Of a DNA stretch of 64,000 nucleotides, positions 1-12,300 are shown piece by piece. How positions within the stretch are numbered: the first letter of the stretch is position 1; each line of letters begins with the position of its first letter. Source of the stretch: Atherinomorus stipes (lineage: Eukaryota; Chordata; Actinopteri; Atheriniformes; Atherinidae); NCBI GenBank assembly GCA_023101725.1, contig JALJCO010007818.1, positions 372,001 through 436,000 of the forward strand, given 5' to 3'. Position numbers and translations under genes: made by a program. The notes beneath the pieces were generated by a model. It made no database searches. It was not told where the DNA came from and saw only the letters and a list, made by a program, of their open reading frames with translations.

Positions 1-53
1 AGTTTACAGATCAGGACCCTCATTTATGAACCTGTCATAGAAAATGAGTAAAG

Positions 54-470
54 TAGGGGTGTAACAATACACTGGTCTATAGTATATCGATACATCGATA
101 CAGATTGATGTATCAATTGTAAATTGATCCAAAATCGATATCAGACCCTCTTTTTATTATGAAAATGGCTTCATTTCGAAGTTCGTCTGCCACATTTTTA
201 CAACAAAATACATGTTTATAGTTGTGCAGTAAACGGATACATGATGACACAGGGAGATTGTACTGCATACTTCAAGTAGGTAGAAGCTTACAGTTGTGTT
301 AAAAAAAAAAACAAAAAAACAATAGCCTTGTTATTACATGTGATATTGTTTCATATCAATGGGTGGATCCCAAATCAAATAAAATTGAAATCGTATTGTG
401 AAGGAACTTGAGATATTAACAAACATTGAATCGCTATCCATAGTATCGAATCGAATATTATATTTGTGAC
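54..470. repeat. hAT-like element fragment with ATCGATAC-rich ends
   Basis: The segment opens with TAGGGGTGTAACAATACAC and carries repeated 'ATCGATAC' and 'TATCGA' motifs. Related ATCGATAC/GTATCGAA motifs recur near 430-455. This layout is typical of short non-autonomous hAT-type elements in fish. I could not find a clean target-site duplication, so the right edge is approximate. The rest of 471-1440 holds no gene or repeat that I recognise. Confidence 0.35.
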
Positions 471-1440
471 TGAGGACAGATTGGTTTTGGGAAAAGGCCG
501 TAAATTGTAATATAATTTGATATAAAGCTCAGTGTGAAAAGATAATGCCACGGCATAGTGAGACATACCTGCAGCCAGAGGAGGGCAGGACCTGACAGAA
601 CTTCTCCTCTCTGGACGTCGTTTCATCTTTTGAAGCTTTTGGTTGACCTCAGTTGGTTTTAAATGTTCTGTATGAATAAAGGTATGTTGATTTGATGTGA
701 TGTGACAAGCGTACACACACCCAGCATCATCGCAGCTCTTCACTGTTTGATTTCAGCTTGGTGTTAAATTGCTCAAAGGGGAGATTAATGTATTTTGGGC
801 TCAGAGCAAAGACTGCATCCAACACAGATGGTATAATCCAGCTCAGGGATGGTAAGGAAAAGCCTGACCTGTCTCTTGTCTCATATGTCAGTGACAGAAA
901 ACCCACTTGGATTTTCCAGTTTCTGTCCAGTTAATAAACCTCTGCAGCACAGAGCAAGAATCGAACAGCAGCATCTGATCAGAAGTCACTGCTCTCAGAG
1001 AGTAAAAATCTGACTGCCCCCGTCAAAAAGCTTTTAGATTATCAGAATCAGCTCTCTGGATTTAGTCTTTTATTAAAACAAGTTCAGTGAAGTCCTCACC
1101 TGTCTGTCACGGGTCTCTTTTGTCAGTTTTGAAACTAATTAGGCTACATGTCTGCCAATGAACTAATATTATTCCTAACTGATTATTATTTTGACAAGGT
1201 AACGAATAAATGTAATTTTCCATGAGTCAGTTTGGAAGCAGCAGATCAGAGTTGAGATTTATGCACATTCCTAAGTATAAGTACAAGATGATACATTTCC
1301 CATTTGGGGTGAAAATGTTGTCACACATTAAATATGTATACATCTGTTGCTAAGCAACGTTAAAAAAAAAAAAAAAAGATTTTGGAAAGTCTCTTCAAAA
1401 ACATTTTTGGCCCAAAGGTGCATTTTTGTCAGGCACTTTT

Positions 1441-2143
1441 AAAAGGCACTTTTAGATAATATGTTTTATAATTATTAAAGGATAGCTTTCTTTTTTTCAA
1501 CCTGGACCTTATTTCTAGGAATTTATACATGCATTTACTTACCGGTATCATTTCTGTATCACTTTGACTCCTTAGGACAATATTTTGTTGAGTTGCCCTC
1601 TAGACTATACCCATTTAATGGGAGAGACGGGGCAGCCTCTATGTAAGGCATTATCTGCAGCAAAATGCATTCATTTCACCAATACTTTAAGTAGAATGAG
1701 CAAACGAACGGGTACAATTGTCCTGTGAGTTCAGAGTTAGCTCTTTGTCAGTTATTGGGGGCGTTCTCTACACTTTACAGGCCACGCAGCCCCTGAAACA
1801 GCTTGCAAGATCATTTAGCTACCCAGACGACAACAAACCACAGTCTGCAAAACTCTGAACTCACCGGACAATTGTACTTGTTTGTTCGTTCTACTTAAAG
1901 CATTGGTGAAATATGGGGGTTTTGCTGTAGATAATGACTAAATAGAGGCTGCCCTATCTCTCCCATTATATGGATATACACCAGAGGGCAACTCAACTAA
2001 ATATCGTCCGAAGGAGTCAAAGTAATACAGAAATTTTACTGGTGAGTAATGCTTGTATAAACTCCTAGAAATGAGGTCCAGGTTGGAAAAAAAGAAAATT
2101 ATCCTTTAATAATGATAAAACATTTTATCTAAAAGTGCCTTTT
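1441..2143. repeat. Long foldback (palindromic) element, about 700 bp
   Basis: The left arm begins AAAAGGCACTTTTAGATAAT and the right arm ends with its near-complement ATTTTATCTAAAAGTGCC. The arms stay complementary almost to the centre near 1790: the motif ACAATTGTCC at about 1715 faces GGACAATTGT at about 1867, and the 'CAACCTGGACCT' block at 1500 faces 'AGGTCCAGGTTG' at 2078. An inner pair, TTAAAGGATA and TATCCTTTAA, suggests a TTAA-bounded element inside a larger inverted repeat. No coding capacity is seen. It lies within the clcn2 intron upstream of the first visible exon. Confidence 0.75.
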
Positions 2144-2159
2144 AGGCCACTCAAGGACA

Positions 2160-3030
2160 CTGTACAATGAAAACGAGACCAAAGACCAAACACAACAGTA
2201 AAAAGCCACAGACTAGCACAACAATGCCATTACAGAGAATAGGCTATCTTGAAGAGGTGAGGTTTGAGCCTGGATTTAGAGGAAGAGAGTCGATGTTACG
2301 AATATCTGGGCGAGAGGGAATTCCAGAGTTTTGGGTAGAGTGGCAGAATGCTCTCCTCCCCAGGATGCTGAGATGGCGGGGGGCAGTGAGGTGGATAGAG
2401 GAGGAAGACCCTAAAGGAATGCAATGAGGTGGCAATATGGAGGAGTTCAGACAGATAAGGGGGGGCGAGGTGGTGGATAGCCTTGAATGTGTGCAGAAGG
2501 ATTTTGGATTCTATTCTGGCTTTAACCCGGAGCCAGTGAAGCTGCTGTAGGAGGGGGGTGGTGAAAAGGACGGGGTTGTGGTGGTAATGTGGGCGGCGGA
2601 ATTTTGAACCATCTGTAGCTTATGGAGGGATTTCTGAGGAAGACCATAAAGAAGCAAGTTGTAGTAATTGATTGTGGAGGTGACGGGACTGTGGACAAGG
2701 ATGCGAGCAGTACCGGAGGTGAGGGAAGGGCAGAGATGAGGGATGTTAGGTAAATGGAAATATGCAGAGTGAGTGACATTACTGATGTGAGCTTGGAATG
2801 ATAATGAGCTGTGGAGGATGACGACCAGACTCTTGACCTGAGAGGAGGGGAAACTGGGGACCCGTCGATGGAGAAAGGGAAACGACTAACTTTGGAAAGG
2901 ACAGATGTTCTGTAGTACCTATGAGGAGGATTTCTCTTTTATTGGTGTTTAGTTTAAGATGGTTGGAAGTGAACCAGGATTTTATTTCAGATATGGTGAG
3001 GAGGGCCGACTTCTGGCCCAGACAACACTC
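2160..3030 (-). mobile_element. L2/CR1-like LINE reverse-transcriptase fragment (degenerate)
   Basis: Read on the minus strand, three frames together give the C-terminal part of a LINE reverse transcriptase. The pieces in order are 'WFTSNHLKLNTNKREILLIG' (the thumb-proximal motif of L2/CR1 enzymes), a region resembling 'NYYNLLLYGLPQKSLHKLQM', then 'FKAIHHLAPPYLSELL', and finally 'LWNSLPSRPDIRNIDSL' from the terminal LWN/LP motif. Frameshifts separate them, so it is a dead copy. It is antisense to clcn2 and lies in its intron. Confidence 0.7.
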
Positions 3031-4169
3031 GCCCGTACCGTAACTGAGCCATAAGTGCCAAAAGTAGCCCAGATTTGGCCCCCGCATGTCTGCTATCTAC
3101 AGAAGGATGGTTTCCTCAATGAGCCGCCACAGTTCATGTTACTTAGGTCAGGTTCAGTTCCCCAGGCCAGGATGTATTCAGCTATAGCACCATACTCCAT
3201 ACCCTCAGTGTTCCTGCAGTGTATAGAGGCACTAAGCTGCTTAAAAACAACGCAAAAATACACACACACACACACACAAAGTTCTTCCCTGCTGAGTGGA
3301 GGCGAAAGTGGGAGAAAGAAGATGGAGCTCTTTAGTGCTTGTGTTGATTTAGTTTTCTTACTGCAGTACAGTTATAACCCCCAGAGGAGGCTGTGTCTTC
3401 ACACACACACATGCACACACACTTCCCGTAAGTGCACACAGGAACTGCAGCTGTGGCAGCTCCTAATGTCCTCCATTCATAACGCTGCCTTCTCTCCATC
3501 GTCCTCGCGGCTCTGTGTGAATACTCTTTAAACATTTAAGAGAGGGATCCTGCACCAATCCATCTGGCTCCCCTCCCTCCTGCACGCCGACAAACCCAAC
3601 ACCTCCGCAATCTCCTTCAGCTTATTAAACATATTAAACCTGCCTGCACACTGCTGTGTGTGTGCATGAAGTTATTGTCTCTAGAAACCATTTACTTTTA
3701 CGTGTGTTTGTCTGCAGGCTCTTTGTAAAGGACGTCTCTGCTTCTTGGAGTTTATACATGAAAATGTTTTCCTCTAGTTACTGAGCATAGTTTATGTTCA
3801 GGATCAGGACTCAAACTCACATTTTTCAGGGAAAAACAGCACAGAAATATGTTGTTGAAGGGGACTAAGATCCTGGGTTGTCTGCCGTCTGTGTAGAAAT
3901 AGTTGCGGCTTTTCAGTTCAACCTTTAAAACAGGGTTTCCCAACCCTGGTCCTCAGGGACCCCTGCCCTGCATGTATTCCAGGTTTCCAGCTCCACCACG
4001 CCTGATTCAGATCAACTCAACTGCTCATCAACTTCTTTGCAAGCTGCTAAGGAGCCATTCATCTGAGTCAGGTGTGGTGAAGTAGGAATCTCTTGAAAAC
4101 CAGCAGAAGTCAGGGGTCCCTTAGGACCTGGACTGAGAAGCACTGCTTTAAAACATCCAACTTTAATGA

Positions 4170-4740
4170 TTAAAGGGATACAACACCCACAGAATGATGT
4201 GCCTTCATTTTTACTCACCCTCATGCTGAGCAAGACTCTGGAGCACTTTTTTTAATATCTCAAATGCAGCTGGAGATCCGGGGGGGGGCTTTCGTTTTCC
4301 ACCGACTTTCATATAATTGGGGTAACCGGCACTCAAAACAAAAAGGTCCATAAAAGTCCACAAAAACTTGACAATATTCCTACTGCTCGTCCAATGTAAT
4401 CCAAGTGTGTAGCATCCATAATTTATGACATCATTTAGTATATTTTTAAAGCCTAAACAGTCGTACATCGTACTTCCCCGATGCACGTCTATGCAAGTTC
4501 ACGACACTATGGAAGCCGCGGCAGACCAAACCAGACAAGAGCGCGCATTCAGTGCCTACTCTACTGATGATGCAAGCATAGAAGAAGAAATTCCACTTTT
4601 CTTCTGATTACTTTCTGCTGTGAGCCAGACGAGGACGATGGCGCAAATTACGAATCAAGCTTTTGCTTTTTGGAGACGCTTATTTCGTCCTAGTCTGCCG
4701 CGGCTTCTGTAGTGTAGTGAACTCGTATGGGTACGCATCA
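4170..4740. mobile_element. TTAA-bounded foldback MITE, one-ended copy
   Basis: The left end TTAAAGGGATACAACACCCA matches the terminal inverted repeat of the full copies at 25523-26421 and 60119-61008. The 'GAGCAAGACTCTGGAGCAC' block at about 4228 and the internal 'GAAGAAGAAATTC' block at about 4582 also match. The right inverted repeat is missing, so this is a truncated or diverged copy. The ends at about 4740 are approximate. Confidence 0.65.
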
Positions 4741-5048
4741 GACGTGTTGAGCTACTTCACAGGGTAATAAAGTGCCTGGTCTTGTCAATGTCTCAACACT
4801 TTAAAAGTGGTTTCAATTCCTTTAATTTCATTTTTATAAGTACAGTAACACATTCACTGTCACAAGCACCAATTTCCCTATTTTCCCACATAAAAACACT
4901 GATGTAGCTGGAAAAAAAATATTATTACAGATGCGTTGCTTTGTTTTACATCACACCATTTGTTCCCCAGTGAGTTGGAGCGCTTCACAAGCATTTTATT
5001 TGGTTTCACCATCTGTACTTTTTCCACCCCATATTCTACCATCACTTG

Positions 5049-5512
5049 TTAAAGGTACAGTGTGTGAAAAAAATCAAAGGTCAATGCAGAAAAATCTGAT
5101 ACATAGTTTAAAACTGTTTCCATTGATGTGTAATTGCTGCACTAGAATAACTGTTATGTTTATTTTCTTAGAATGAGTCATTTATATCTACATGCTGGTG
5201 GGTGCACTTACATTGAGGCTGCCATATTTGTTCCACCATTTTCACTACAGTGTCCCTGAATGGACAAAACAGTGTGAGTGTAGTGAGAACCCTCTGAACT
5301 TTAAAACTGCGGTACCATCTTTGTTTAATGGGTCTTACAGCACTGTTTGGGATAAGTAACGCCTTAAACATTCAAAATTAAAACATCTTTGTTTGGGAGA
5401 ATTTTGGCCACTAGCAGCCACCGTACATTCATAACAGTGCTTGGAATGTGAAGTAATTTGAAAGAAAACATCTTTTCTTTCAAATTTCAAATAGATGTCA
5501 GTAATTCTTATG
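5049..5512 (-). mobile_element. TTAA-bounded non-autonomous DNA element, copy 1 of 3 (truncated)
   Basis: The segment opens with TTAAAGGTACAGTGTGTGAA and shares long blocks with 15338-15889 and 52184-52727 in inverted order, for example the 'GGCCATTAGTGGCC'-like block, 'CCCAAACAGTGCT' and 'AAAATGGTGGAACAAATATG'. Its far end lacks the AAAGGTACA repeat. No intact open reading frame is shared by the three copies. Confidence 0.65.
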
Positions 5513-6484
5513 CAAGTAAACGGAATGTCGCCTGAATGTTATTTATTAGCTGCTAGCTGAATGATGTTAGCTACCTCCTGCATACCTTAGACGAGTGCAC
5601 GCAGCTTCCGGCACACAGTATTACTCTCACCAATCAATCACTCTCATTGATCAGTCTCGTCTATTACTCGATGAATTGACCATCAGTCTCTCTTGCTATG
5701 GTAGTAAAAGTCATTGACGAGCCAATAGACAAATGAAAAATGTACGGAATGCAGAGATGATTGGCGGATGTCTTTTCAGCCCCATTACTTTCACAGCTGA
5801 TGTATAATAATATCTGTATATTTCAAGCTTTTAGTTAATCATAGTGTATGGCGTAGTGAACCCAATTTCATAGAATATTGCAAAAATTGTTGAAAGAAAC
5901 ATCTTCTATAACACATTTAATTGCTTGTTTTGTTGCTGTGTTTGTATTTTGTTTGTGTGTTTTATGTTTGTCTGTTTTTATCATGTCAATGAGATGTTGG
6001 ATCTCAATGAGACAACCTGTATGAATAAAGGTGAAATAAATAAATAAAAAATCCCCTGAGGGACACCCACATGGCGACTGGATGGTCAAAAATCCTCTCA
6101 GCAACTCTGTTGATAAAGAGCTGGTCCACTGCTCCACGACCTGGACATAACTGCTATATGTTGATATCTGAGGTGTTCCTGTCACTAAGGAAGACCTCTT
6201 TATTTAGTCATCTGGTCCATTTTGGTGTAGAATTATATTTTCACCCCGTTTCAGTCTGAGATGCCTGCTCACCAGCACGATGCAGACTCAGACCTGCTGG
6301 GACCGGGTCATAGAAAAAGTGAGCTGAGGATGGACCTGTATCCTCGTATGTGAGGTCTTCTGACCAGTTTGGAGATTGAAGTTGTTGTTTTGGATCATTT
6401 TAGCACCGTTTCCTTTGTTAGGTCAGATAACCTCATTGTTTCTGCCTTGTCCTAACGACCATTCCCTTCCCTGTCCCTCTGCAG

Positions 6485-6571
6485 ACCCACACCATCTTCT
6501 CGCTGCTGGGCCTGGACCACGCCTACGTCACCAGCATCGGGCGTCTCATCGGGGTAGTCTCCCTCAAAGAG
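6485..6571 (+). CDS. clcn2: ClC-2 chloride channel, penultimate coding exon (CBS2 domain)
   Basis: This 87-nt exon encodes 29 residues with the motif '[20 protein letters not shown]' followed by IGVVSLKE. That is the second half of the second cytoplasmic CBS domain of ClC-2, a plasma-membrane voltage- and swelling-sensitive chloride channel of the CLC family. CBS domains in this family regulate common gating and can bind nucleotides. The exon is flanked by a pyrimidine-rich acceptor ending CTCTGCAG and by a consensus donor GTGAGTG, and both junctions are in phase 0. The reading continues directly into the exon at 9108. I searched 1-6480 by eye for the preceding exon, expected to end in a QLVE-x-TSLHK type motif, and did not find it, so the intron on the left is probably longer than 6.4 kb. 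ClC-2 is favoured over ClC-1 because of the tail in the next exon. Confidence 0.95.
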
Positions 6572-7189
6572 GTGAGTGTCTCTGCAGGAGGAGGCTGCAT
6601 TCTGTTGCATTTCGTCCTTAATTATGGGAAATCTTTTGCTTCTTTAGTGAGCACTTGAAAGCTTTTTTGTCTCTCGAACGCTTATTGTCAGAATCCATTT
6701 TTTTGTTCGTATCTTTGACATCCAGCTCTGTGGAAAGTTTGCGTTTCCACCGGCAGCGCTTCTGGCTGTTTAACTGTAAAATTACTGTCAGCATCGTCTG
6801 CTGTCACTGCACTGCATTCACTCACACAAAGAGCTTTCAGTCATCATTAATGATTCCTCCCCCCTCGGCCTGTGATGTACTGCAGCAGACAAAAGGCTGA
6901 TGAATGTTACCGTCTCTATTGTCTGTTCTCTGCCCACCTCCCTCTGCCTCCATCTCTGTTGCACACAAACAACTAAAAACCACTTACTCTTTGTGAATTG
7001 GCCAGGAGGTGGAGAGAGGATTGTTGCTAAGTGCATCGCTGCGTGCCAGTCCCTGACATTTAGGCTCTTTTATTTTTTTGCTCCGTTTTCCGCCAGCAGA
7101 TGACAAATAAGTAAATAAAACATCCAGTGCAGATAAAGCCGGTCCTATCTGTTGTTCTATCAGACGGCCTCTGTAAATCATATGGAGAA

Positions 7190-7600
7190 CATAAGGCAAG
7201 GCAAGTTTACTTGTATTGCACATTTCATGTACAGGACAATTCAAAGTGCTTTACATAAAATATTATAAGCATTACAGCGAGGTGCAAAAGGAAAAAAAGC
7301 AATTTTAAGAAAGTAAAAGCATGATTTAAAATGAAAAACATCATTAAAAAGAGAATATAGAGCCATGCGGATTTTAACTTATGAGTAAAAACGCAGCTGA
7401 GAACAGGTGGGTCTTTAACCTGGATTTAAATAAACTAAGTGTTTCAGCTGATCTGAGACTTTCTGGGAGTTTGTTCCAGACATGTGGAGCATAGAAGCTG
7501 AACGCAGCTTCTCCATGTCTGGTTCTGACTCTGGGAACTGATAAAAGACCGGATCCAGATGACCTGGGGGGTCTAGTAGGTTCATACTGGGTCAAGAGGT
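7190..7600 (-). mobile_element. L2-like LINE 3' end (degenerate)
   Basis: On the minus strand the protein remnant reads '...RSSGSGLLSVPRVRTRHGEA' then 'APHVWNKLPESLRSAETLSLFKSRLK', although the second part is quoted only to show the WNKLPESLR motif that ends L2-type reverse transcriptases. It is followed by the usual 3' tail, seen on the plus strand as 'AAGGCAAGGCAAGTTTACTT' at 7194 and an AAAGTGCTTTACA block. It is a 5'-truncated copy in the last clcn2 intron, in antisense orientation. Confidence 0.8.
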
Positions 7601-8559
7601 CACTGATGTATTTTGTAGTGTTGTATTTGTAATGTAATGTCTGTTGTAATTAATATTTGCTCTGTTGTTTAGAAAGCAGCAGTGTGAATTAAATAAACTA
7701 TATACTAATAAATTTTGGAAAACATCAAATTTAATTATAACCAAGTTGGCAGAAATCTCTCCTAACAAGCAGGACTGTAGTTTACCTTATTTTCTGTCAT
7801 TTGTTCTCTTTTTAATCTCAGTGTCTGCCTTAGAACGAAGGACAGAGTCCTGCATATCATCTGAAATTTCTTCAGTGTCATCATCATCATCACACTCACA
7901 ATGTTAAAAGGTTTTAGAAACATATTTTGTTTTGTAGTGAGACAGTTTGCACAAACATAAAATGATATAATCACTACTAAAAAGTGGATTGTCAAATAAA
8001 ATTCAGATTTACAGCGAACTTGAAGTAAACACGCATGAAGTGAGAACCGTGCGGACTCAATCACAAATGCACAAACAGGGAGTTAGTTCAGCAAATATGA
8101 ACTCTACACTAACCTGAAGAAAATAATGACCCTGCTAATAGACCCACCCACTTCTCCAGTCGTTGGAGTCATATAATGTGGTCAACGATATCAAATGCAG
8201 CACTGAGATCCAGTAAAACCAACACTGACATTTTTCTAGCGTCAGTATTCAGACATACGTCATCCGTGACTTTGGTCAGAGCAGTCTCAGTGCTCTCCTC
8301 TCTGGACTTCTCGCATCTTAATCAACCAAACTGGTTGAGGTGAGGTTTTTTGGGTGTTTTTTTTTTTGCTGCACATGTTCTAACTTTTACTCACTCTCCG
8401 TTTTACATGGATACAACTTATTTCGTTATGAGCTTATTTTTTGTTGTTGCGTAAATATTTTCAGTGAAAGTTATTCTACTGGAATTCTACTTTATATGTT
8501 TGACCTTTGCACCATGCGCAACGGAGAAAGACGCAAATGAGATTATGAATCAATAAGGA

Positions 8560-8655
8560 GAAAAAAAAAACATGATTTGACTATTCGTCGACAAATGGCG
8601 TGATCTGACAAATCAGGTTCGACTATGAAAATTCTTAGTCAGGGACACCCCTAGT
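8560..8655. mobile_element. End of a hAT-like element
   Basis: The segment finishes with AGTCAGGGACACCCCTAG. The complement CTAGGGGTGTCCCTGACT is a familiar terminal sequence of fish hAT-type elements. Only one end is visible. The preceding 7601-8559 contains no recognised gene; 8100-8340 resembles a moderately repetitive fish segment, but I could not classify it. Confidence 0.4.
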
Positions 8656-8656
8656 G

Positions 8657-9034
8657 TTAAAGGAATAGTTCACCCACAGAATGATGTGACTTTATTTTCC
8701 ACTTACCCTCATGGTGAGCAAGACTCTGCAGCATTTTTTTAATATCTCAAATGCAGCCGGCGATCAGGAAGGCTTCTATTTTTCCCCCAATTTTCATGTA
8801 ATGGAATTTGCCGGGGTCCGAGCGGAAAAAGGTCCATAAAAGTCCACAAAAATTTGTCAATATTCCTTCATACTGCTCGTCCAATGTAATCCAAGTGTCC
8901 TGAGTGGGTAGCGTCCAGAATTTACTCAAAACGACGTCATTTAGTATATTTTTAAAGTGCTCCAGAGTCTTGCTCACCCTGAGGGTGAGTGGTAAATGAA
9001 GTTACATCATTCTGTGGGTGAACTATTCCTTTAG
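8657..9034. mobile_element. TTAA-type foldback MITE, short deletion derivative
   Basis: Left end TTAAAGGAATAGTTCACCCA and right end GGGTGAACTATTCCTTTAG form near-perfect inverted repeats, and the arms run towards the middle. The copy is about 370 bp against about 890 bp for 25523-26421 and 60119-61008, because the central unique part is missing. Its right edge lies only 73 bp before the last clcn2 exon. Confidence 0.85.
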
Positions 9035-9107
9035 CACGCGATACAAATGATTGCCAGGGTTGATTAATGAGGTAACTTGCCCAACTTTCATGTCTCCCTT
9101 CCCGCAG

Positions 9108-9302
9108 CTGCGTAAAGCCATCGAGGGCTCGGTGACGGTGAAAGGCGTGAAGGTGCGCCCCCCCCTGGCCAGCTTCAGGGACAGCGGCACCAGCAGCAGC
9201 GAGACGGAGGCCACCGAGCTCCACAAGCTGTGGGACCGCCACAAGAGCGTGTCACTGCCCCGTGAACACACGCCATCGGAGTCCGACGAGAAGTCCCAGT
9301 GA
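9108..9302 (+). CDS. clcn2: ClC-2 chloride channel, terminal coding exon and stop
   Basis: The exon follows the acceptor CCCTTCCCGCAG and encodes 64 residues before a TGA at 9300-9302. It begins [20 protein letters not shown], which completes CBS2, continues with [17 protein letters not shown] and ends in a polar, acidic tail ([15 protein letters not shown]). Vertebrate ClC-2 ends in the same way (a PPLASFRDS block, an S/T/E run, then a PRE...S-D/E-SD-x-K-x-Q tail), so the identification is strong. The exon is GC-rich compared with its surroundings. Together with 6485-6571 this is all of the coding sequence in the window. A duplicate fish paralogue (a, b or c) cannot be told apart from this short piece. 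Confidence 0.95.
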   Translation: MRKAIEGSVTVKGVKVRPPLASFRDSGTSSSETEATELHKLWDRHKSVSLPREHTPSESDEKSQ

Positions 9303-12300
9303 GGGGAAAGTCCGCCGCGAGGAGGAAGACGAGCAGGTGGAGGAAGAGCATGCAATGAGGTCTTTAATCTCCAAAGCCACAAACATGCAGAAATCCTCAG
9401 GGTGAAGGATCAATATTTAATAATGAAAAGAGTTTCCTGCTGCACCACCTCCTCCTCCTCCTCTCCTCATCTGCTCCTCTACCTCCTCCAATGCCTCCTC
9501 CCATGCTTCATGGCCCATCCAGTGCTTCCTTCAGGAGCTTTGCACTGACCCAGCCTGACACTCCACAGGATGAGTGGAACACAATCTGTGCCCTGCTCTC
9601 CATTCAACCCTTGGGATCCTCCAACAGAGCAGTTAGTCCAAAGCTGGGATTGAATTTAATTTTTTATTTAAAAAAAGGGATTTTTTTTCTTCTTTTTTTC
9701 AATTTTTGCTTGTCTCTTTAGAGTCGGGAACAAAGTTTGGACCTGCAGAAGTTTTCTTCTGATCGAGTCTTCCACTTTAACAGCAGTGATGAGTACTGTA
9801 ATGTGTGTGTGTGAAGTGTGAATGTGTGAAAATGTGAGGAGGGAAGCCCATGACTTTATTTTGCAGGATTTTTTAGAAAACATTTCAGTCTTTCAGGATA
9901 GTTCTTTTCTCCCTCCTCATGTCCGTCAGGTTGCAGCCTGTGGAAGCACACAAGCCTGCTGGCGGCGGCTCCTGCTGCCTGTTTCATAACCTACACTCCC
10001 TTCGTACTGTAGCGACAGCCACGCTTCACTGAGGCAGACGCGTAAGAAAGGCACACAAACGCTCTGCAACAATGCACTTCGATGTTTATCTAAATATAGC
10101 TCGCAATCAGCGTTCCAAAGATGGTCAGGGCAGATGAAGAGGGCAGGGAGCAAATGGATTGCAGGGAGAATGAAGACATCATTATCCAACCAGCTGCTCT
10201 GGGCCCTCTCATCCATCTTCCTTTGATCACCGCGTTAGCTAACCCATTACCTTTGCACGGTGACACAACCCGAGCAGATTCAGTTACGACGTAATGATCC
10301 AGGAGGCCTCGCTGATGTCCTGTAAACTCAAGAATCGCCCTGCGAGATTCAGCTGTGTGAAACCACTGAGGGAAATCCATCAATGACCAGCAGGGTGTGT
10401 TTGATGCTGCAGTCACCTTCCGCTCACTTTACCGGCTGCACGGTTATTAAATCATAGCCACAGCTGCAAACCAACTTCATCAACCCAGTTAACCGGGACC
10501 TCGAGGCATTAATGTTTTATCAGCTGTGTGGTTTCTGATTTCTGACATAACATAAAGTACTTTGCAGTTAATAATTCATGTCTCCCATAATGCTGCAGGC
10601 TCGTCGGCGCGCTCTCTGCTCATTGACAGAAAAACATTGATCTGTTTTCTCTCTCCTCCAGCTCTCCATCGTTTCTGCTTCATTCCACTTCCTCTTTTCT
10701 TTTTTAACTCATTTTGCTCGAGTTAAACACATCCTTCTTGACACTCCTGCCTTTTTCCGCCCACTTCTTTGCAGATCTTGCACCAGTTTTGATGCCTTAA
10801 ACGCAAGTAGTGGGAATTTTCCAGCATCTGAAGATGCGCTAAATTCTTTCCATCCTCAGATTGCTGCATTACATCTAATTACAGCTCATTTTCCAGCAGA
10901 CAGAAACAGAAGTAGATGAGTCTTTACCAGTCTGGTTTCATCAGAATGCAAGTTGTTTTCTCTCCTTTCATTGATGATCTGATTGTTAGAAATCATTAAG
11001 TTCAGCTAGCGCTGCTCGTCTATTACGCTACAGAGGTACTCCAGCATGAACGAATACAATCCATCATATAGTTAGTGACTTGACATAAACAGAATAAGAG
11101 TTAATTAACCCTTTAGTGCCTGACCCAGGAAATAATAGATTTTTTAAATCTGAGGTTTTTATTTGGTCCTCTAACAAAGTGTAAAAGAAAAGAAAATAAT
11201 TGAAAAAATAATTTGTATATATGCATATACATTACTCACAATTAATGGGGGATTTTCACCTTTTTCAAGAAGTCAGACTGAACCTAAAATTTGCTGTAAC
11301 CTTTACAAGTTAACTTAATTTAACTTTATAAAAACCTTAACATACAACTGTTCACTGTTGAAGTACTTGAAGAGTTCATTTGCAAAAACAGATGAACACC
11401 ATTTAGAAAAAACGGTGTTAACTGCATCAACGTTTTACACTTTCACCCGAAAGCTGAATATCCCTTAATTTTTGTGCGCAGTGTTTGTTTACCATGTGAG
11501 ATGTGACATGTTATCCACCAGGCGATGGAAGACAAGTATCAGTTTATACGGTTTTAAGGAAAGTTTTAACCATAAAATGATGCAATAGGTCTAAACATAG
11601 CGTGAAAGGGTTAATTTTGGGTCTGTTTCTTTATTGTTCTGTTTGAGCATGCAGTGCCCCAGCCTAGCAGATCATATTACTGCTCATTAGCATAGATGCA
11701 TTAGGTCTTCGTAATTCCTCCTAACTACTTCTCCCTCCTCACAGAGGCCATAAAATCACAAACTACAGGCTGTACGCTTTCATTTTGCCTCGGCTGTAAG
11801 ATCAGTCATCCACTTCTGCATCAAGGTGCAGCTGAGAGTCGAGAAACCTGTTAAATACACTCCCAACATGCAGTGTTTAGTGGATTTCAGTCTTGTCTGA
11901 ATTGATACAGCTCACAGAGATTAAGCATGGCTTTGCATGAGAGAGTGCATGTGGATTTTGTTTTTATGATCAAAATGTACCAAAAACAGCTTGAAATACG
12001 TGAATCTGAAATGAGAGGATGATGATGTTGGTTTACCATCTTGTGCCTGTATTTTCTGACATCTTCCATTTATTCAGTGAGCTTTGTTCATTGCCTGATT
12101 TTGAACTGGGAATGGGGGTCTTTTAGGTTCAAAACTGTAGAGATTTAATATATTTTATATCATTCCTGTAATATAAAATCATAATTTAATGTCTTAACGA
12201 ATCTTTATGTGTTGACTGTTCTCTTTCTAAAAGAGATTTGGGGCTTGTTTTGTAGTATTTGTTGTATATTTTGCCACATTTGATGATTTCAAAGTTGATT

